64,000 bases of DNA from Pseudomonas fluorescens (GCF_005938625.1 NZ_VCNJ01000049.1:1-64000); one strand, 5' to 3'; positions 53,515 through 63,350 are shown, numbered from the stretch's first letter. Numbers and translations are program-made. The notes: generated by a model from the letters alone, not told the origin.

Positions 53515-53743
53515 GGCGGGTCACTCCTGTTGACCGAACACTAATCCGCGCGCGAGACGTTTCCTATCCATCACCCTGCATCCTCAGAGGATCAGGCAAG
53601 CATTCAAGAGGAATGCGCTAGGGAAGGGGCGGATTGACCGGGAGAATGTGTCTATCTGTTACAGGGGCAGTGCCCGGATGGGCAAAAAACTGCTTGCCCC
53701 TGCGCATCACATCCACAGGTTTTTCGCATCACAGGTAGTTCCC

Positions 53744-54988
53744 ATGACGTTTCCTTCTACAGATCCCTCTAAAAGAACAGGCGGCTGGAGCGCCGTGCTG
53801 GCGATGTCGTTGGCCGCATTCGCTTTGGTCGCTTCAGAGTTCATGCCGGTCAGCCTGCTGACGCCGATTGCGGCAGACCTGCACATCACCGAAGGTCAGG
53901 CCGGGCAGGGCATTTCCGTGTCCGGTGCCTTTGCATTGATCACCAGTCTGTTGATTGCCTCGGTCGCCGCTCGCGTCGAACGCAAGAAGCTGCTGCTGGG
54001 CCTTACCTTGCTGATGATCGTCTCTGGTACGGTCGTCGCGGTCGCGCCGGGCTACCCGTCATTCATGTTCGGGCGTGCGTTGATCGGGATTGCGATTGGT
54101 GGTTTCTGGTCATTGTCGGCGGCGACCGCAATGCGTCTGGTGCAGCCTGCACAGGTTTCGCGAGCGCTGGCTATCGTCAATGGCGGTAACGCGCTGGCGA
54201 CGGTCATCGCCGCTCCGGCGGGGAGCTTTCTCGGCTCGCTGATCGGCTGGCGTGGTGCATTCTTCTGTGTGGTTCCGGTCGCGGTGCTTGCCGCCGTCTG
54301 GCTGCTGATCAGCCTCCCATCCTTCAAGGCTGAGCGCCATGCCGGTAGCGGCAACGTTCTGCGCCTGATGAAGCAGCCGCCGGTAGCCTTGGGCATGGTC
54401 GCCGTCAGCGTTTTTTTCATGGGCCAGTTCATGCTGTTCACCTACCTGCGTCCCTTTCTTGAGGGTGTGACTGGCGTCAGTGTCTCAACCTTGTCCTTGA
54501 TGCTGCTGGGGTTGGGACTGGCCGGTTTTATCGGTACCTTTCTGATCGAAAGGTTTATGGGGCGCGGCCTCTACCGCACGTTGACCATCATCCCGCTGAT
54601 CATGGCGGCCATCGCGCTGGCCTTAGTGAGCTTCGGCAAATCACCGCTGCTGACCGCCGTGTTGCTCGGCCTCTGGGGACTGGTTGCCACCGCCGCGCCG
54701 GTCGGCTGGTGGACATGGCTGGCGCAGACGCTTCCGGATGATGCCGAGGCCGGAGGCGGCTTGCTCGTCGCCATTGTCCAGCTGGCGATCGCCGGAGGCG
54801 CAATCATTGGCGGTCTGGCTTTTGACCTGAGCGGATACAAAGCCACGTTCGAGCTCAGTGCTGCGGTCCTGGTCGCCGCGTCTGTGCTGGCCTGGCTGGC
54901 GGGGCGCAATGCCACGGAAGTTCACCTTGTCGAACCGGCAGCTCATTCGAGCGCTGTTTCCGGCGATCCGGAGTCGCGATTTGTCTGA
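53744..54988 (+). CDS. MFS efflux transporter, NepI-like
   Basis: A 414-residue, 12-helix major-facilitator protein of the drug/nucleoside efflux type. Typical stretches are VASEFMPVSLLTPIAADL in helix 1, GRALIGIAIGGFWSLSAATAMRL (motif C-like region) and WWTWLAQTLPDDAEAGGGLLVAIVQLAIAGGA. It probably exports nucleosides, sugars or drugs. ATG 53744 is favoured over 53648. Divergent from the AraC gene 229 bases away. Confidence 0.87.
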   Translation: MTFPSTDPSKRTGGWSAVLAMSLAAFALVASEFMPVSLLTPIAADLHITEGQAGQGISVSGAFALITSLLIASVAARVERKKLLLGLTLLMIVSGTVVAVAPGYPSFMFGRALIGIAIGGFWSLSAATAMRLVQPAQVSRALAIVNGGNALATVIAAPAGSFLGSLIGWRGAFFCVVPVAVLAAVWLLISLPSFKAERHAGSGNVLRLMKQPPVALGMVAVSVFFMGQFMLFTYLRPFLEGVTGVSVSTLSLMLLGLGLAGFIGTFLIERFMGRGLYRTLTIIPLIMAAIALALVSFGKSPLLTAVLLGLWGLVATAAPVGWWTWLAQTLPDDAEAGGGLLVAIVQLAIAGGAIIGGLAFDLSGYKATFELSAAVLVAASVLAWLAGRNATEVHLVEPAAHSSAVSGDPESRFV

Positions 54989-55004
54989 TCGAGCAGAAGG
55001 CTGC

Positions 55005-55466
55005 TCAATGCGCCAATGACGGTTGGGTCGCGACCGAGACAGTGAAGACCACGACAAACAGCGCGACGACTCCCCAGAACATCACCATGACTGTCAGCAG
55101 GACGACCTTAAGGCCTTGATAAAGCCTGCGCAGCCAATGGCCTTCGGGATTTGCGTCTGCGCGGGTTTTGAGTACGCCTTTCAAATAAAAACCAAGGAGC
55201 GCCAACAGCGCGCCATCGATCGCCAGCGCAGGTAGACCGGCTAGGGGGAAAATGCTTTCCCACCGATAGAAAGAAGACCGGCTCAGAAAGACCACATAAC
55301 AAGTCAGGCTGCCATAGGGCAGGGCTCTCCACCATTTACCGGCCAACGCCCCGACCATCAGGCACATGATCACCATGAACGGGCTGAGAAGAATATGGAG
55401 CATCCACTCCAGTACGTTGGGGAAGTAGTCCGGGGAATGGATGCTGCGCCAGAGGTGTTCCAACAT
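55005..55466 (-). CDS. Hypothetical membrane protein
   Basis: A 153-residue protein with four likely membrane helices (about 18-42, 50-68, 76-96 and 118-146). No family recognised. Its stop is 16 bases from the convergent MFS gene stop. Confidence 0.6.
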   Translation of the reverse strand: MLEHLWRSIHSPDYFPNVLEWMLHILLSPFMVIMCLMVGALAGKWWRALPYGSLTCYVVFLSRSSFYRWESIFPLAGLPALAIDGALLALLGFYLKGVLKTRADANPEGHWLRRLYQGLKVVLLTVMVMFWGVVALFVVVFTVSVATQPSLAH

Positions 55467-55639
55467 TGTTCGGGTTCCTGCCTTCTAGGGAGTCATTGCT
55501 GCTGCGGTGCTTCCATGCTGCTGGACGCTATCGGCGTGTTTTCGGGTTACATAAGGGGTGGTGTGTGAATTGGGTGTTGTATGAAGCGGCGCCGAGGGGT
55601 GAACAGGCAGTTTGCATAGAAAACCTCAGTCGCGGTGCG

Positions 55640-55695
55640 GGAGCTTTCGGCCAAAAGCGGACGATCAATCAGGAGTTGTAACAAAGAGTTGTCCG
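55640..55695. repeat. Degenerate intergenic repeat
   Basis: GAGCTTTCGGCCAAAAGCGGAC and GTTGTCCGCC match the degenerate GGCC(G/A)AAAGCGG family repeated elsewhere in this part of the window. Confidence 0.45.
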
Positions 55696-55736
55696 CCATT
55701 TAATGAGTGATCGAACATCAGGTTGATTAACCGAAA

Positions 55737-56138
55737 ATGAGTAAATTGGGTTGCACATGTGGTCATGTGATTACCGATCAGACCGACGGCTTGCCCTATA
55801 AGGCGAGCCTGCTTCGCGACGAGGTAGAAAATGAATTTTGGGATGAGGTGCACCGTGAACTCAGACCTCTGGTAGAGGCGGCGGAGTCCGGAGACAAGGC
55901 TGCGATCGCCGATGCATTTGGCGAGTTTTCACCCTGGTTCAGCGCTGCTGACAAGCTGCAAGACCGGATATCCAGCCTCTACATTCACCGAATGTCGAGC
56001 GCCTACGAGTGCCAGAACTGTGGACGCCTTTGGGTGCAAAAATATGACAGTGAAAGATTTGTTTCCTATGTCCCTGAGGAAGGCGCATATGGCGCAATCC
56101 TGGCAGTAGCATCAGGAGGATCTGAAAATCTGAATTAA
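55737..56138 (+). CDS. Hypothetical zinc-ribbon-like protein
   Basis: A 133-residue acidic protein with two cysteine pairs that could bind zinc: CTCGH (about 6-10) and CQNCG (about 92-96). No named domain. It sits in an accessory island and has a repeat on either side. Confidence 0.55.
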   Translation: MSKLGCTCGHVITDQTDGLPYKASLLRDEVENEFWDEVHRELRPLVEAAESGDKAAIADAFGEFSPWFSAADKLQDRISSLYIHRMSSAYECQNCGRLWVQKYDSERFVSYVPEEGAYGAILAVASGGSENLN

Positions 56139-56275
56139 GCGTTTGCAATTGGTCGGAAGCGGAGATTGCAATCGGCAGCAGTCGGCCAAGAGCGGACTTT
56201 TGTAGCAGGTTCCCCTTGTAAGGAAAGTCTCAGGACGTCAGCATAAATCCCACAGACATCCTCAAATAGGGACAT

Positions 56276-56638
56276 ATGCGTAATTTCCTTTCAGTGCTTC
56301 TTATGGGTGTTAGCACCTTTGCGGTCGCCGGTTACGATCTACATATCAGTCGCAAGGATTTTTGGGCTGACGACTTCGGTCCCAAAATCACCTTCGACGA
56401 ATGGCAAGAACATTTGAAAACCGACCCAGAGGTCATCAGGGATGTTGCCAATAGCCCACAAGACTTTATGGTCTCCATACCTGGAGAGTCATTTCCGCTC
56501 TGGTATCGCTCAGATCTTGGTGAGCTGTATACAAAAAATCCGACTGACAAGGCGATCTCCAAACTCGAAGAGATGGCTCGCAGTTTGAACGCGAGAGTTC
56601 AGGGTGATGATGGTGAGTTCTATCCAGCAGCGCCTTGA
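56276..56638 (+). CDS. Hypothetical exported protein
   Basis: A 120-residue protein with a Sec signal peptide (about 1-18, FAVAGYD) and an acidic mature part. No family known. It is preceded and followed by degenerate repeats, as if shuffled with its neighbours. Confidence 0.55.
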   Translation: MRNFLSVLLMGVSTFAVAGYDLHISRKDFWADDFGPKITFDEWQEHLKTDPEVIRDVANSPQDFMVSIPGESFPLWYRSDLGELYTKNPTDKAISKLEEMARSLNARVQGDDGEFYPAAP

Positions 56639-56698
56639 ATATGCACACCTGTCCGGTGGTTGAACACGGCGAATTGTGGTCATTAAATATGTCTGCTT

Positions 56699-56805
56699 GA
56701 GTCGAAAGCGGTTATTCCCGAACGTCAGCTTCTGGCCGGAAGTTGACGGTCATGAGCGGCAGCTAACGGCCAGAATCGGTCTGTCGCAGCTGTCTGCGTC
56801 CGCCC
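56699..56805. repeat. Degenerate intergenic repeat, longest copy
   Basis: GAGTCGAAAGCGG, CAGCTTCTGGCCGGAAGTTGACGGTC, GAGCGGCAGCTAACGGCCAG and GTCTGCGTCCGCC form a loosely palindromic block about 105 bases long. Fragments of it recur at 46.2, 55.6, 56.2, 58.6 and 63.4 kb. Confidence 0.5.
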
Positions 56806-56903
56806 CATAGATGCCCTTAGCGAAGAGCAGCTACCGACCTAAAGCTGCTGGTCTGGGGTGCATTGGCGAGAAACAAGCAAAGGGGACACTCGACGCCCAG
56901 GGT

Positions 56904-57839
56904 CTATTCGCCCTTGGTCATTTCAACTCTCCCCATCTCCAACGCTCCGCTGAGTTGCACTGCATTTAGTACACGGGCGGGAAGGATAGTGAAAAGGGCT
57001 GCCAGTAGACCGTGTCGCCAGTGGCCATGAGATGCGAGTGTGTGGCCTAAATGAGACAGTGCTGCGCTGGCAGCCATTTCTGGTGTAATGGTGATGGCAG
57101 CAGGTTCTGTGCCTGCTGCCATAGCTGTCGCCATGACGGTGGGCTGGAAGGACAAAACGTCGAGTTGATCTGAATACTCAAATGCCAGCGGAACAGTGAG
57201 ATGATCAACGAAAGCCTTGCAGGCTCCATAGATCTGCGTACCCGGCCAATAAAAGCGCCCCACTATGGAGCCTACGTTAAGAAGTGCTGCACGTCTTCCC
57301 GTCGAGGAGGCGTGCCTGAGGAGTCCAGGCAGCAACGTATGGGTCACGATAGCGGTGGTACTGACATTCACTGCCAGCAAACGGCGTAGAGTGGCAGTCG
57401 GCACATCCGCATAACGCCGATGTACTGTGGTGCCTACACAGTTGATCAGCACCGAAAGATCAACATCCTCTGCGGCGGCGGCCAGTGCTTGATAGGTGTG
57501 TGGGGCCGAATCCGACAGGTCAAGCGCGACAGTTCGAACTTGAACACCCAACTCATGCAACTCGCTCTGGAGGCGGTCAAGTTTGGACTGGGTACGTGCT
57601 GCCAAGATCAGGTTAAAGCCGCAGTGTGCTAATTCGCGGGCGAAAGCTCTGCCCAAACCGTCGCTGGCACCAGTGATGAATGCCCAGCTCCCTTGACCGT
57701 AGCGCTTGGCTAAAGATTGGCCGTTGAATCGCGCTGGTAGCCAGAGGTAGATCCAAAGCCACCGTGCTAGCTTGACCATTGCCCAAGTCAGAAGTGCTGC
57801 GCCGGAAATCTGCAGTACAGCCAGTAAATTCAATGCCAT
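56904..57839 (-). CDS. SDR oxidoreductase, 3-ketoacyl-CoA-reductase-like
   Basis: A 311-residue SDR protein with an N-terminal membrane helix (about 5-25), then a Rossmann fold with TGASDGLGRAF and the intact catalytic site NVGSIVG (Ser) and YGACK (Tyr/Lys). This layout recalls membrane-anchored very-long-chain 3-oxoacyl-CoA reductases and steroid dehydrogenases (HSD17B12). ATG 57839 has GGAGG seven bases upstream. It is preceded on the same strand by a Crp-like regulator. Confidence 0.85.
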   Translation of the reverse strand: MALNLLAVLQISGAALLTWAMVKLARWLWIYLWLPARFNGQSLAKRYGQGSWAFITGASDGLGRAFARELAHCGFNLILAARTQSKLDRLQSELHELGVQVRTVALDLSDSAPHTYQALAAAAEDVDLSVLINCVGTTVHRRYADVPTATLRRLLAVNVSTTAIVTHTLLPGLLRHASSTGRRAALLNVGSIVGRFYWPGTQIYGACKAFVDHLTVPLAFEYSDQLDVLSFQPTVMATAMAAGTEPAAITITPEMAASAALSHLGHTLASHGHWRHGLLAALFTILPARVLNAVQLSGALEMGRVEMTKGE

Positions 57840-58008
57840 CGAGGTACCTCCAGAAGTGGATGGATGCTTGAAAAGTCTCATCACTACTGTGGTAACTAAG
57901 GGTAGGGGGATGTTTCGAAACATCAGCCCGTTAGCTGCCGGAGATTGGCCAGAGCAGTGGTGAAGGCCAATCGTGCTTCTCTGGCGTTATGTTGTCATTT
58001 ACATATGT

Positions 58009-58569
58009 TCAGATGCCGGTTTTGTCTGCGCTCGCTTTCAGCTTTCGTCGAATTCGGCTCAAGTGAACTGGGGTCACCCCCAGATAACCTGCAAGCACGT
58101 GCATGGGGATTCTTGCCAATCGATCTGACTGAGTGGAGAGCATGCCCAGATATCGTTCTGTAGGGGTTTGCGAGATGGCACTGGTGTAGAGCTTGATGTA
58201 GTCGGCCAGTCGCAACTGCGTGAGTGCCAGCAACTGAGTCTGCAAGATTGGTTTCGACAGGATCTGCGCCAGAACGGTGTCCCGGTCTAGCACGCACAGG
58301 TGGCACGCTTCCATCGTGATAATTTCCAACTCGCTTGGACAGCCGCTAACCAGGCTCTCCAGAGAGCTAACGACCTCACCCTCAAAAAAGAATTGGACGC
58401 TGATATCCATACCTTCTGGGTCGCGCACGCAGATCCGCACTGCACCAGCTTTGATGAGGTAGAGGTTTTTAGCGAAGTCACCCGACCGTAATAGAGCATG
58501 GTTGGCCTCTATGTGGAGGTCTTTGCCGAACGTTAGGAAGAAGTCGCCTAGGACAGTGTCTAGTTTCAT
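58009..58569 (-). CDS. Crp/Fnr-family regulator
   Basis: A 186-residue regulator with a cyclic-nucleotide-binding-type beta barrel (about 10-120: LIKAGAVRICVRDPEGMDISVQFFFEGEVVSSLESL) and a C-terminal helix-turn-helix (about 145-180: IPMHVLAGYLGVTPVHLSRIRRKL). No Cys motif of Fnr is present, so it is more likely ligand- or redox-insensitive, of the CRP-like auxiliary kind. ATG 58569 fits the barrel start; the frame continues to 58671 without homology. It lies upstream of the SDR gene and likely regulates it. Confidence 0.8.
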   Translation of the reverse strand: MKLDTVLGDFFLTFGKDLHIEANHALLRSGDFAKNLYLIKAGAVRICVRDPEGMDISVQFFFEGEVVSSLESLVSGCPSELEIITMEACHLCVLDRDTVLAQILSKPILQTQLLALTQLRLADYIKLYTSAISQTPTERYLGMLSTQSDRLARIPMHVLAGYLGVTPVHLSRIRRKLKASADKTGI

Positions 58570-58606
58570 GAACGCAGTATCGCACAAGGATTGGGTGCGC
58601 CGGTGT

Positions 58607-58672
58607 CGACAGGCCGCTTCTGGCCGATAGCTGTCGCTCCTGACCGTGCGCATTCGGCCAGAATCTGACATT
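58607..58672. repeat. Degenerate intergenic repeat
   Basis: CCGCTTCTGGCCGATAGCTGTCGCTC and CATTCGGCCAGAATCTGACA are another copy of the family at 56699-56805, lying just upstream of the Crp-like gene. Confidence 0.45.
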
Positions 58673-58822
58673 GCCGGCGAAAATCCGCATGTCTATGAGA
58701 AGGGCAGTGGGGCAGCCATTCGTCAGCAGGACGAAAAGCCCCTCCTTGACAGGCAACTTATCTGGGCAAATACTCGGCGCAAGATTCATATAGATGACTA
58801 GATAACAAGGTGAATAAAGTCG

Positions 58823-59554
58823 ATGAATTCTTTATCCAGTGATGCCCGACTGCCGCTGTACCAACGCCTGCGTGACCAATTGGCTGAGCAGATCGCCAAT
58901 AATCGCTGGCGTCCGGGGGAGGCGATCCCTACTGAAGCGGCGCTGTCTGCCGAATACCAACTGTCCACCGGCACGGTGCGCAAAGCGATTGATGCGTTGG
59001 TCAGTGAGGGCATTCTGGAGCGTCAGCAAGGGCGAGGGACGTTCATTCGCCGGGCGCAGTTTCAATCCTCATTGTTCCGTTTCTTCCGATTCCAGACTGT
59101 TTCCGGTGAGCGCCAGGTCCCGGAGAGTCGCATCCTCTCGATCGAGCCCGTTGCCGCACCTTCGGCCGTAGCGCAAGCGCTGGGGTTGCCCGCCGATGCG
59201 CCGGTCATTCGTATTGTCCGTGTGCGTCTGCTCGATGTTAAGCCGGTGCTCGCCGAAGAAATCTGGTTGCCCCGCCAGCGGTTTCAGGCGCTGCTGGAGA
59301 TCGACCTCAGTCGCGAAGGGCCGCTGCTGTATCCGATCTACGAAGAAGTGTGCGGACAGGTTGTTGCATCGGCCGAAGAAACGCTGACCGCTGAATCGGT
59401 GAATGACGTGCATGCCCGATTGCTGCAGGTAGCGGTCAACAGTCCGGTGATCGTGATCGAGCGTTTGGCCCGCGATTACGCGGGTAGCCCGCTGGAATGG
59501 CGTCGCTCGCGCGGCCATGCGGAGCACTTCCGCTACAGCGTGGATATTCGCTGA
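58823..59554 (+). CDS. GntR-family regulator (HutC type)
   Basis: A 243-residue repressor with an N-terminal winged helix (about 10-75: PLYQRLRDQLAEQIANNRWRPGEAIPTEAALSAEYQLSTGTVRKAIDAL) and a C-terminal UTRA ligand-binding domain (about 95-240). It begins the operon of transporter, hydrolase and GntP permease and probably responds to their substrate. Confidence 0.9.
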   Translation: MNSLSSDARLPLYQRLRDQLAEQIANNRWRPGEAIPTEAALSAEYQLSTGTVRKAIDALVSEGILERQQGRGTFIRRAQFQSSLFRFFRFQTVSGERQVPESRILSIEPVAAPSAVAQALGLPADAPVIRIVRVRLLDVKPVLAEEIWLPRQRFQALLEIDLSREGPLLYPIYEEVCGQVVASAEETLTAESVNDVHARLLQVAVNSPVIVIERLARDYAGSPLEWRRSRGHAEHFRYSVDIR

Positions 59555-59687
59555 CGCCTGCCTGCGTCGCGGAGCGTTCTGCGGCGGCTAGATCGCCGCC
59601 CGATTTCTGTTTGTTTGCCAAAGCTGACCCTGTCGCGTTGCGGTTGGCTGTCGGCTGCCTTGCGTAACACCTATAAGGATAAGAATC

Positions 59688-60977
59688 ATGTTCAGCTGGT
59701 ATCGCCAAGTCACTCCTCGGGAGCGCAAAACGTTTTGGGCCTGCTTCGGCGGATGGTCGCTCGACGCGTTGGAAGTACAAATGTTCGGTCTGGCGATTCC
59801 GGCGCTGATTGCCGCGTTCGCGCTGACAAAGGGCGATGCCGGATTGATCAGCGGCGTTACCCTCGTCACCTCGGCACTCGGTGGCTGGGTGGGGGGGACG
59901 TTGTCTGACCGTTATGGCCGTGTGCGCACGTTGCAGTTGATGATTTTGTGGTTCTCGTTCTTCACCTTTCTCTCGGCCTTCGTCACGGGCTTCAATCAGC
60001 TGTTGGTGGTCAAAGCGCTGCAGGGTTTCGGGATTGGCGGGGAGTGGGCGGCCGGCGCGGTGCTGATGGCCGAGACGATCAATCCGCACTATCGCGGCAA
60101 GGTCATGGGCACTGTGCAAAGTGCCTGGGCGGTGGGTTGGGGCCTGGCGGTCGGGGTGTTCACTCTGATCTACACCTGGGTGCCACAGGACATGGCCTGG
60201 CGTGTGATGTTCCTTGTCGGGTTGCTGCCGTCGTTCCTGATCATCTGGGTGCGTCGTAACGTTGAGGAGCCGGACAGCTTCCAGCGTCTGCAAAAAGACA
60301 ACGCCATCCCGCAGAGTTTCTTCAAGTCGCTCGCCGGCATTTTTCGCCCGGAACTGATTCGCGTGACCCTGTTTGGGGGGCTACTGGGACTGGGCGCGCA
60401 CGGTGGCTATCACGCGGTAATGACCTGGTTGCCGACCTTCCTCAAAACCGAGCGCAATCTGTCTGTGCTGAACTCGGGCGGCTATCTGGCGGTGATCATC
60501 ATCGCCTTCTGGTGTGGTTGTGTGGCCAGCGGCTATTTGATCGATCGCATTGGCCGTCGTAAAAACATTGTGCTGTTTGCCTTGTGCTGCGTGGTCACGG
60601 TGCAGTGCTACGTATTTTTGCCGCTGACCAATACGCAGATGCTGTTCCTTGGGTTCCCGTTGGGGTTCTTCGCCGCCGGTATTCCGGCCAGTCTGGGAGC
60701 GCTCTTCACCGAACTTTACCCTGCCGATGTACGCGGCGCCGGCGTTGGCTTTTGCTACAACTTTGGCCGGGTGCTGTCCGCTGTATTTCCATTCCTGGTC
60801 GGGCACATGAGTGACTCCATGTCGCTGGGTTCGGCGATTGGTATCGATGCCGGGATCGCCTACGGCGTGGCGGTGCTTGCCGCACTTTGCCTGCCTGAAA
60901 CCCGGGGCAGCGACCTTGAAGCCAATGCCACCTCCGTTAAGGCCGGTATCAACGGCAATCAACGTGCTCGGGCGTGA
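59688..60977 (+). CDS. MFS transporter for a catabolic acid
   Basis: A 429-residue importer of the major facilitator superfamily (MHS/AAHS-like), with GGTLSDRYGRVRT in loop 2-3, LQGFGIGGEWAAGAVLMAE in helix 4 and DRIGRRKN in loop 8-9. It probably takes up the substrate hydrolysed by the downstream LigI-like enzyme. A TAAGGATAAG site lies about ten bases before ATG 59688. Confidence 0.9.
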   Translation: MFSWYRQVTPRERKTFWACFGGWSLDALEVQMFGLAIPALIAAFALTKGDAGLISGVTLVTSALGGWVGGTLSDRYGRVRTLQLMILWFSFFTFLSAFVTGFNQLLVVKALQGFGIGGEWAAGAVLMAETINPHYRGKVMGTVQSAWAVGWGLAVGVFTLIYTWVPQDMAWRVMFLVGLLPSFLIIWVRRNVEEPDSFQRLQKDNAIPQSFFKSLAGIFRPELIRVTLFGGLLGLGAHGGYHAVMTWLPTFLKTERNLSVLNSGGYLAVIIIAFWCGCVASGYLIDRIGRRKNIVLFALCCVVTVQCYVFLPLTNTQMLFLGFPLGFFAAGIPASLGALFTELYPADVRGAGVGFCYNFGRVLSAVFPFLVGHMSDSMSLGSAIGIDAGIAYGVAVLAALCLPETRGSDLEANATSVKAGINGNQRARA

Positions 60978-61005
60978 TGATCCTAACCTTCAGTAGATAA
61001 AACCC

Positions 61006-61836
61006 ATGTCAGATACCCGCCCCAAGTCGATCACCGGCATCGACTCCCATGCCCATGTGTTCAACCGTGATCTGCATCTGATCGGTGCACGGCGCTACAC
61101 CCCTGAGTACGACGCCACGCTTGACCAGTACCTTGAGCATTTGCAAACGCATGGTCTGAGTCACGGTGTATTGGTGCAACCAAGTTTCCTTGGCACCGAC
61201 AATAGCTACCTGTTGGCGGCGTTGAAGCAAGCGCCGCAGCAGTTGCGCGGTGTGGTGGTGCTGGAGCCAAGCGTCAGTCGTTCTACCTTGAATGACATGG
61301 CTCGACTGGGCGTGGTCGGCGTGCGCTTGAACCTGATCGGCAAGGCGTTACCTGATTTTCGTGATAGTGCCTGGCAAGGGTTTTTCAGCGATATCGCTGA
61401 TCTCGACTGGCATGTCGAGTTGCACCGGGAAGTCAAGGATCTGCCGGGCCTGATCCAGCAATTGACGCCGTTCGGCCTGAAGTTGGTGATCGATCACTTT
61501 GGGCGGCCGGACGCGAATGCGGGTCTCGATCAGCCCGGGTTTGGCGAGTTGCTTGAGGCCGGATCGAAAGGTTCGATCTGGATCAAGGTATCGGGAATCT
61601 ATCGCTTGGGAGGTGCGCCACAACAGAACATTGATTTCGCTCGAAGGGCATTACCGTTGCTGGAACAAAGCTTCGGCCTGCATCAGTTGGTATGGGGCAG
61701 CGACTGGCCGCATACGCAGCATGAGCAAAGCATCGGTTTCGCCACCGTCGTCGACCAGTTGCAAGCCTTGGAACTTTCGGCGCAAGCCAGCGACTCGCTG
61801 CTGGTGCAAGCGCCTCGAAGGTTATTCGGTTTTTAG
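61006..61836 (+). CDS. Amidohydrolase, 2-pyrone-4,6-dicarboxylate-lactonase-like
   Basis: A 276-residue amidohydrolase-2 family enzyme. Metal-binding residues are seen in DSHAHVF (about 14-20), VIDHFGRP (about 160) and WGSDWPHT (about 225-232). Relatives include LigI and other lactonases and metal-dependent hydrolases. Its place between an importer and a GntP permease indicates degradation of a lactone- or sugar-acid-type compound. The substrate is inferred, not read. Confidence 0.88.
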   Translation: MSDTRPKSITGIDSHAHVFNRDLHLIGARRYTPEYDATLDQYLEHLQTHGLSHGVLVQPSFLGTDNSYLLAALKQAPQQLRGVVVLEPSVSRSTLNDMARLGVVGVRLNLIGKALPDFRDSAWQGFFSDIADLDWHVELHREVKDLPGLIQQLTPFGLKLVIDHFGRPDANAGLDQPGFGELLEAGSKGSIWIKVSGIYRLGGAPQQNIDFARRALPLLEQSFGLHQLVWGSDWPHTQHEQSIGFATVVDQLQALELSAQASDSLLVQAPRRLFGF

Positions 61837-61926
61837 AAAGTCGAACGCTGAAACTTGGCCGTTGCAGATGCCATTCATCTCACCCACTTACAAGAATTTG
61901 GGCACCAGCCCAACCGAGAACCTTTC

Positions 61927-63303
61927 ATGACTCCCTTAGATATAGATCTGTTACTGACCGCATTGATCAGCGTCCTGGTGCTGGTAGCGCTGATCGTCTC
62001 GCGCCTCAAAATGCACCCGCTGCTGGCTTTGCTGGTAGTTTCCGTCGGTGTAGGCTTTGCAACCGGTATGGAGCCAGATGGCATCGTCTCCCACTTGGTC
62101 ACCGGCGCCGGCAAGACACTGGGGGCAGTGGGGGTGGTCATCGCGCTGGGGGCGATGCTCGGTAAAATTCTTGCTGACGCCGGCGTCACCGAGCAGATTG
62201 CTGCCGTCATCCTCAAGCGCACATCGGATCGGATGATTCCGTGGGCGATGATGATGGTCGCGTTTGTGATTGGCATTCCGATGTTTTTCGAGGTCGGCCT
62301 GGTGATCATGCTGCCGCTGATCTTCAGCGTGGCGCGCAAGCTGGAAAGTCAGGCGCGCTTCAAGGGTTCAGCGTATGTCTATGTGGGCGTTCCGGTGATT
62401 GCCGCACTGGCCGCCATGCACGGTATGGTCCCGCCGCACCCTGGCCCGTTGACGGCCATCGCCGCGCTGAAAACCTCGGTCGGGCCGACCATGCTCTATG
62501 GTTTCCTGGCAGCTATCCCGGCCATGATTTTAGGCGGCCCACTGTATGGCGCATTCATTTCCCCGCGCATGAGCACTCGGCCAGATCAGGTGTTGCTGGA
62601 TCAGTTCACCCTGGCTGAAAAAGCCGACGATAAACCAAGCCCCTCCGTATACCTTGGCGTGCTGGCAGCCTTGCTGCCGGCGATCCTGATGCTGATCCAT
62701 GCCGTCGCCGAGATGGTATTGGCCAAGGACAATGCGCTGCTGAAAATGGCCGGTTTCCTCGGCAATCCGCTGATAGCGATGCTGCTGGGCGTGCTGTTCG
62801 CCGGGGCCAGTCTGGTACTCGCGCGCGGCGGCGATGCGGGGCAATTGCGCGAATCGCTGGGCAAGAGCCTCAAGCCAATCGCCTCGATCATCATGATCAT
62901 CGCCGGCGGCGGTGCCTTTCAGGAACTGCTGACCAGCGCCAAGGTGGGCGATGCGATTGTGCACCTGACTCAGCAGTCGGCGTTCCCTCCGCTGATCCTC
63001 GGTTGGTTGATCGCCATGTTGCTTTCGGTATCTACCGGTTCCGCCACGGTAGGTATCGTGGGGGCTGCCGGCTTGCTGGCGCCGCTTGCCGGTGCTGATC
63101 CCAGCCTCAACCTGCCGCTGCTGGCCTTGTCCATTGGCTGCGGCTCGCTGTTCTTCAACTACGCCAACCATGCAGGTTTCTGGATGGTGAAGGAATCCTT
63201 CGGCATGACGATGGGCGAAGCCACCAAGACTATTTCGGTGGTGCAATCGATCGTCGCCGTGGTCGGTTTGATTGTGGTGTTGCTGTTGAACGTGGTCGTG
63301 TAA
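61927..63303 (+). CDS. GntP-family permease
   Basis: A 458-residue, 12-14-helix permease of the gluconate/citrate-H+ symporter family (GntP). Typical stretches are MEPDGIVSHLVTGAGKTLGAVG, FEVGLVIMLPL, AAMHGMVPPHPGPLTAIAAL, SVSTGSATVGIVGAAGLL and FFNYANHAGFWMVKESFG. Start ATG 61927 is preferred to 61855, where extra residues are hydrophilic. It is the last gene of the operon and a terminator-like hairpin follows. Confidence 0.92.
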   Translation: MTPLDIDLLLTALISVLVLVALIVSRLKMHPLLALLVVSVGVGFATGMEPDGIVSHLVTGAGKTLGAVGVVIALGAMLGKILADAGVTEQIAAVILKRTSDRMIPWAMMMVAFVIGIPMFFEVGLVIMLPLIFSVARKLESQARFKGSAYVYVGVPVIAALAAMHGMVPPHPGPLTAIAALKTSVGPTMLYGFLAAIPAMILGGPLYGAFISPRMSTRPDQVLLDQFTLAEKADDKPSPSVYLGVLAALLPAILMLIHAVAEMVLAKDNALLKMAGFLGNPLIAMLLGVLFAGASLVLARGGDAGQLRESLGKSLKPIASIIMIIAGGGAFQELLTSAKVGDAIVHLTQQSAFPPLILGWLIAMLLSVSTGSATVGIVGAAGLLAPLAGADPSLNLPLLALSIGCGSLFFNYANHAGFWMVKESFGMTMGEATKTISVVQSIVAVVGLIVVLLLNVVV

Positions 63304-63311
63304 TGACCTGA

Positions 63312-63336
63312 GGCGGCGTCAAATCAGGACGCCGCC
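63312..63336 (+). terminator. Hairpin ending the catabolic operon
   Basis: A 9-bp stem GGCGGCGTC/GACGCCGCC with a 7-nt loop lies eight bases past the GntP stop. It has only ATCTGTG after it, so a T-poor terminator. Confidence 0.55.
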
Positions 63337-63350
63337 ATCTGTGAAACCCC

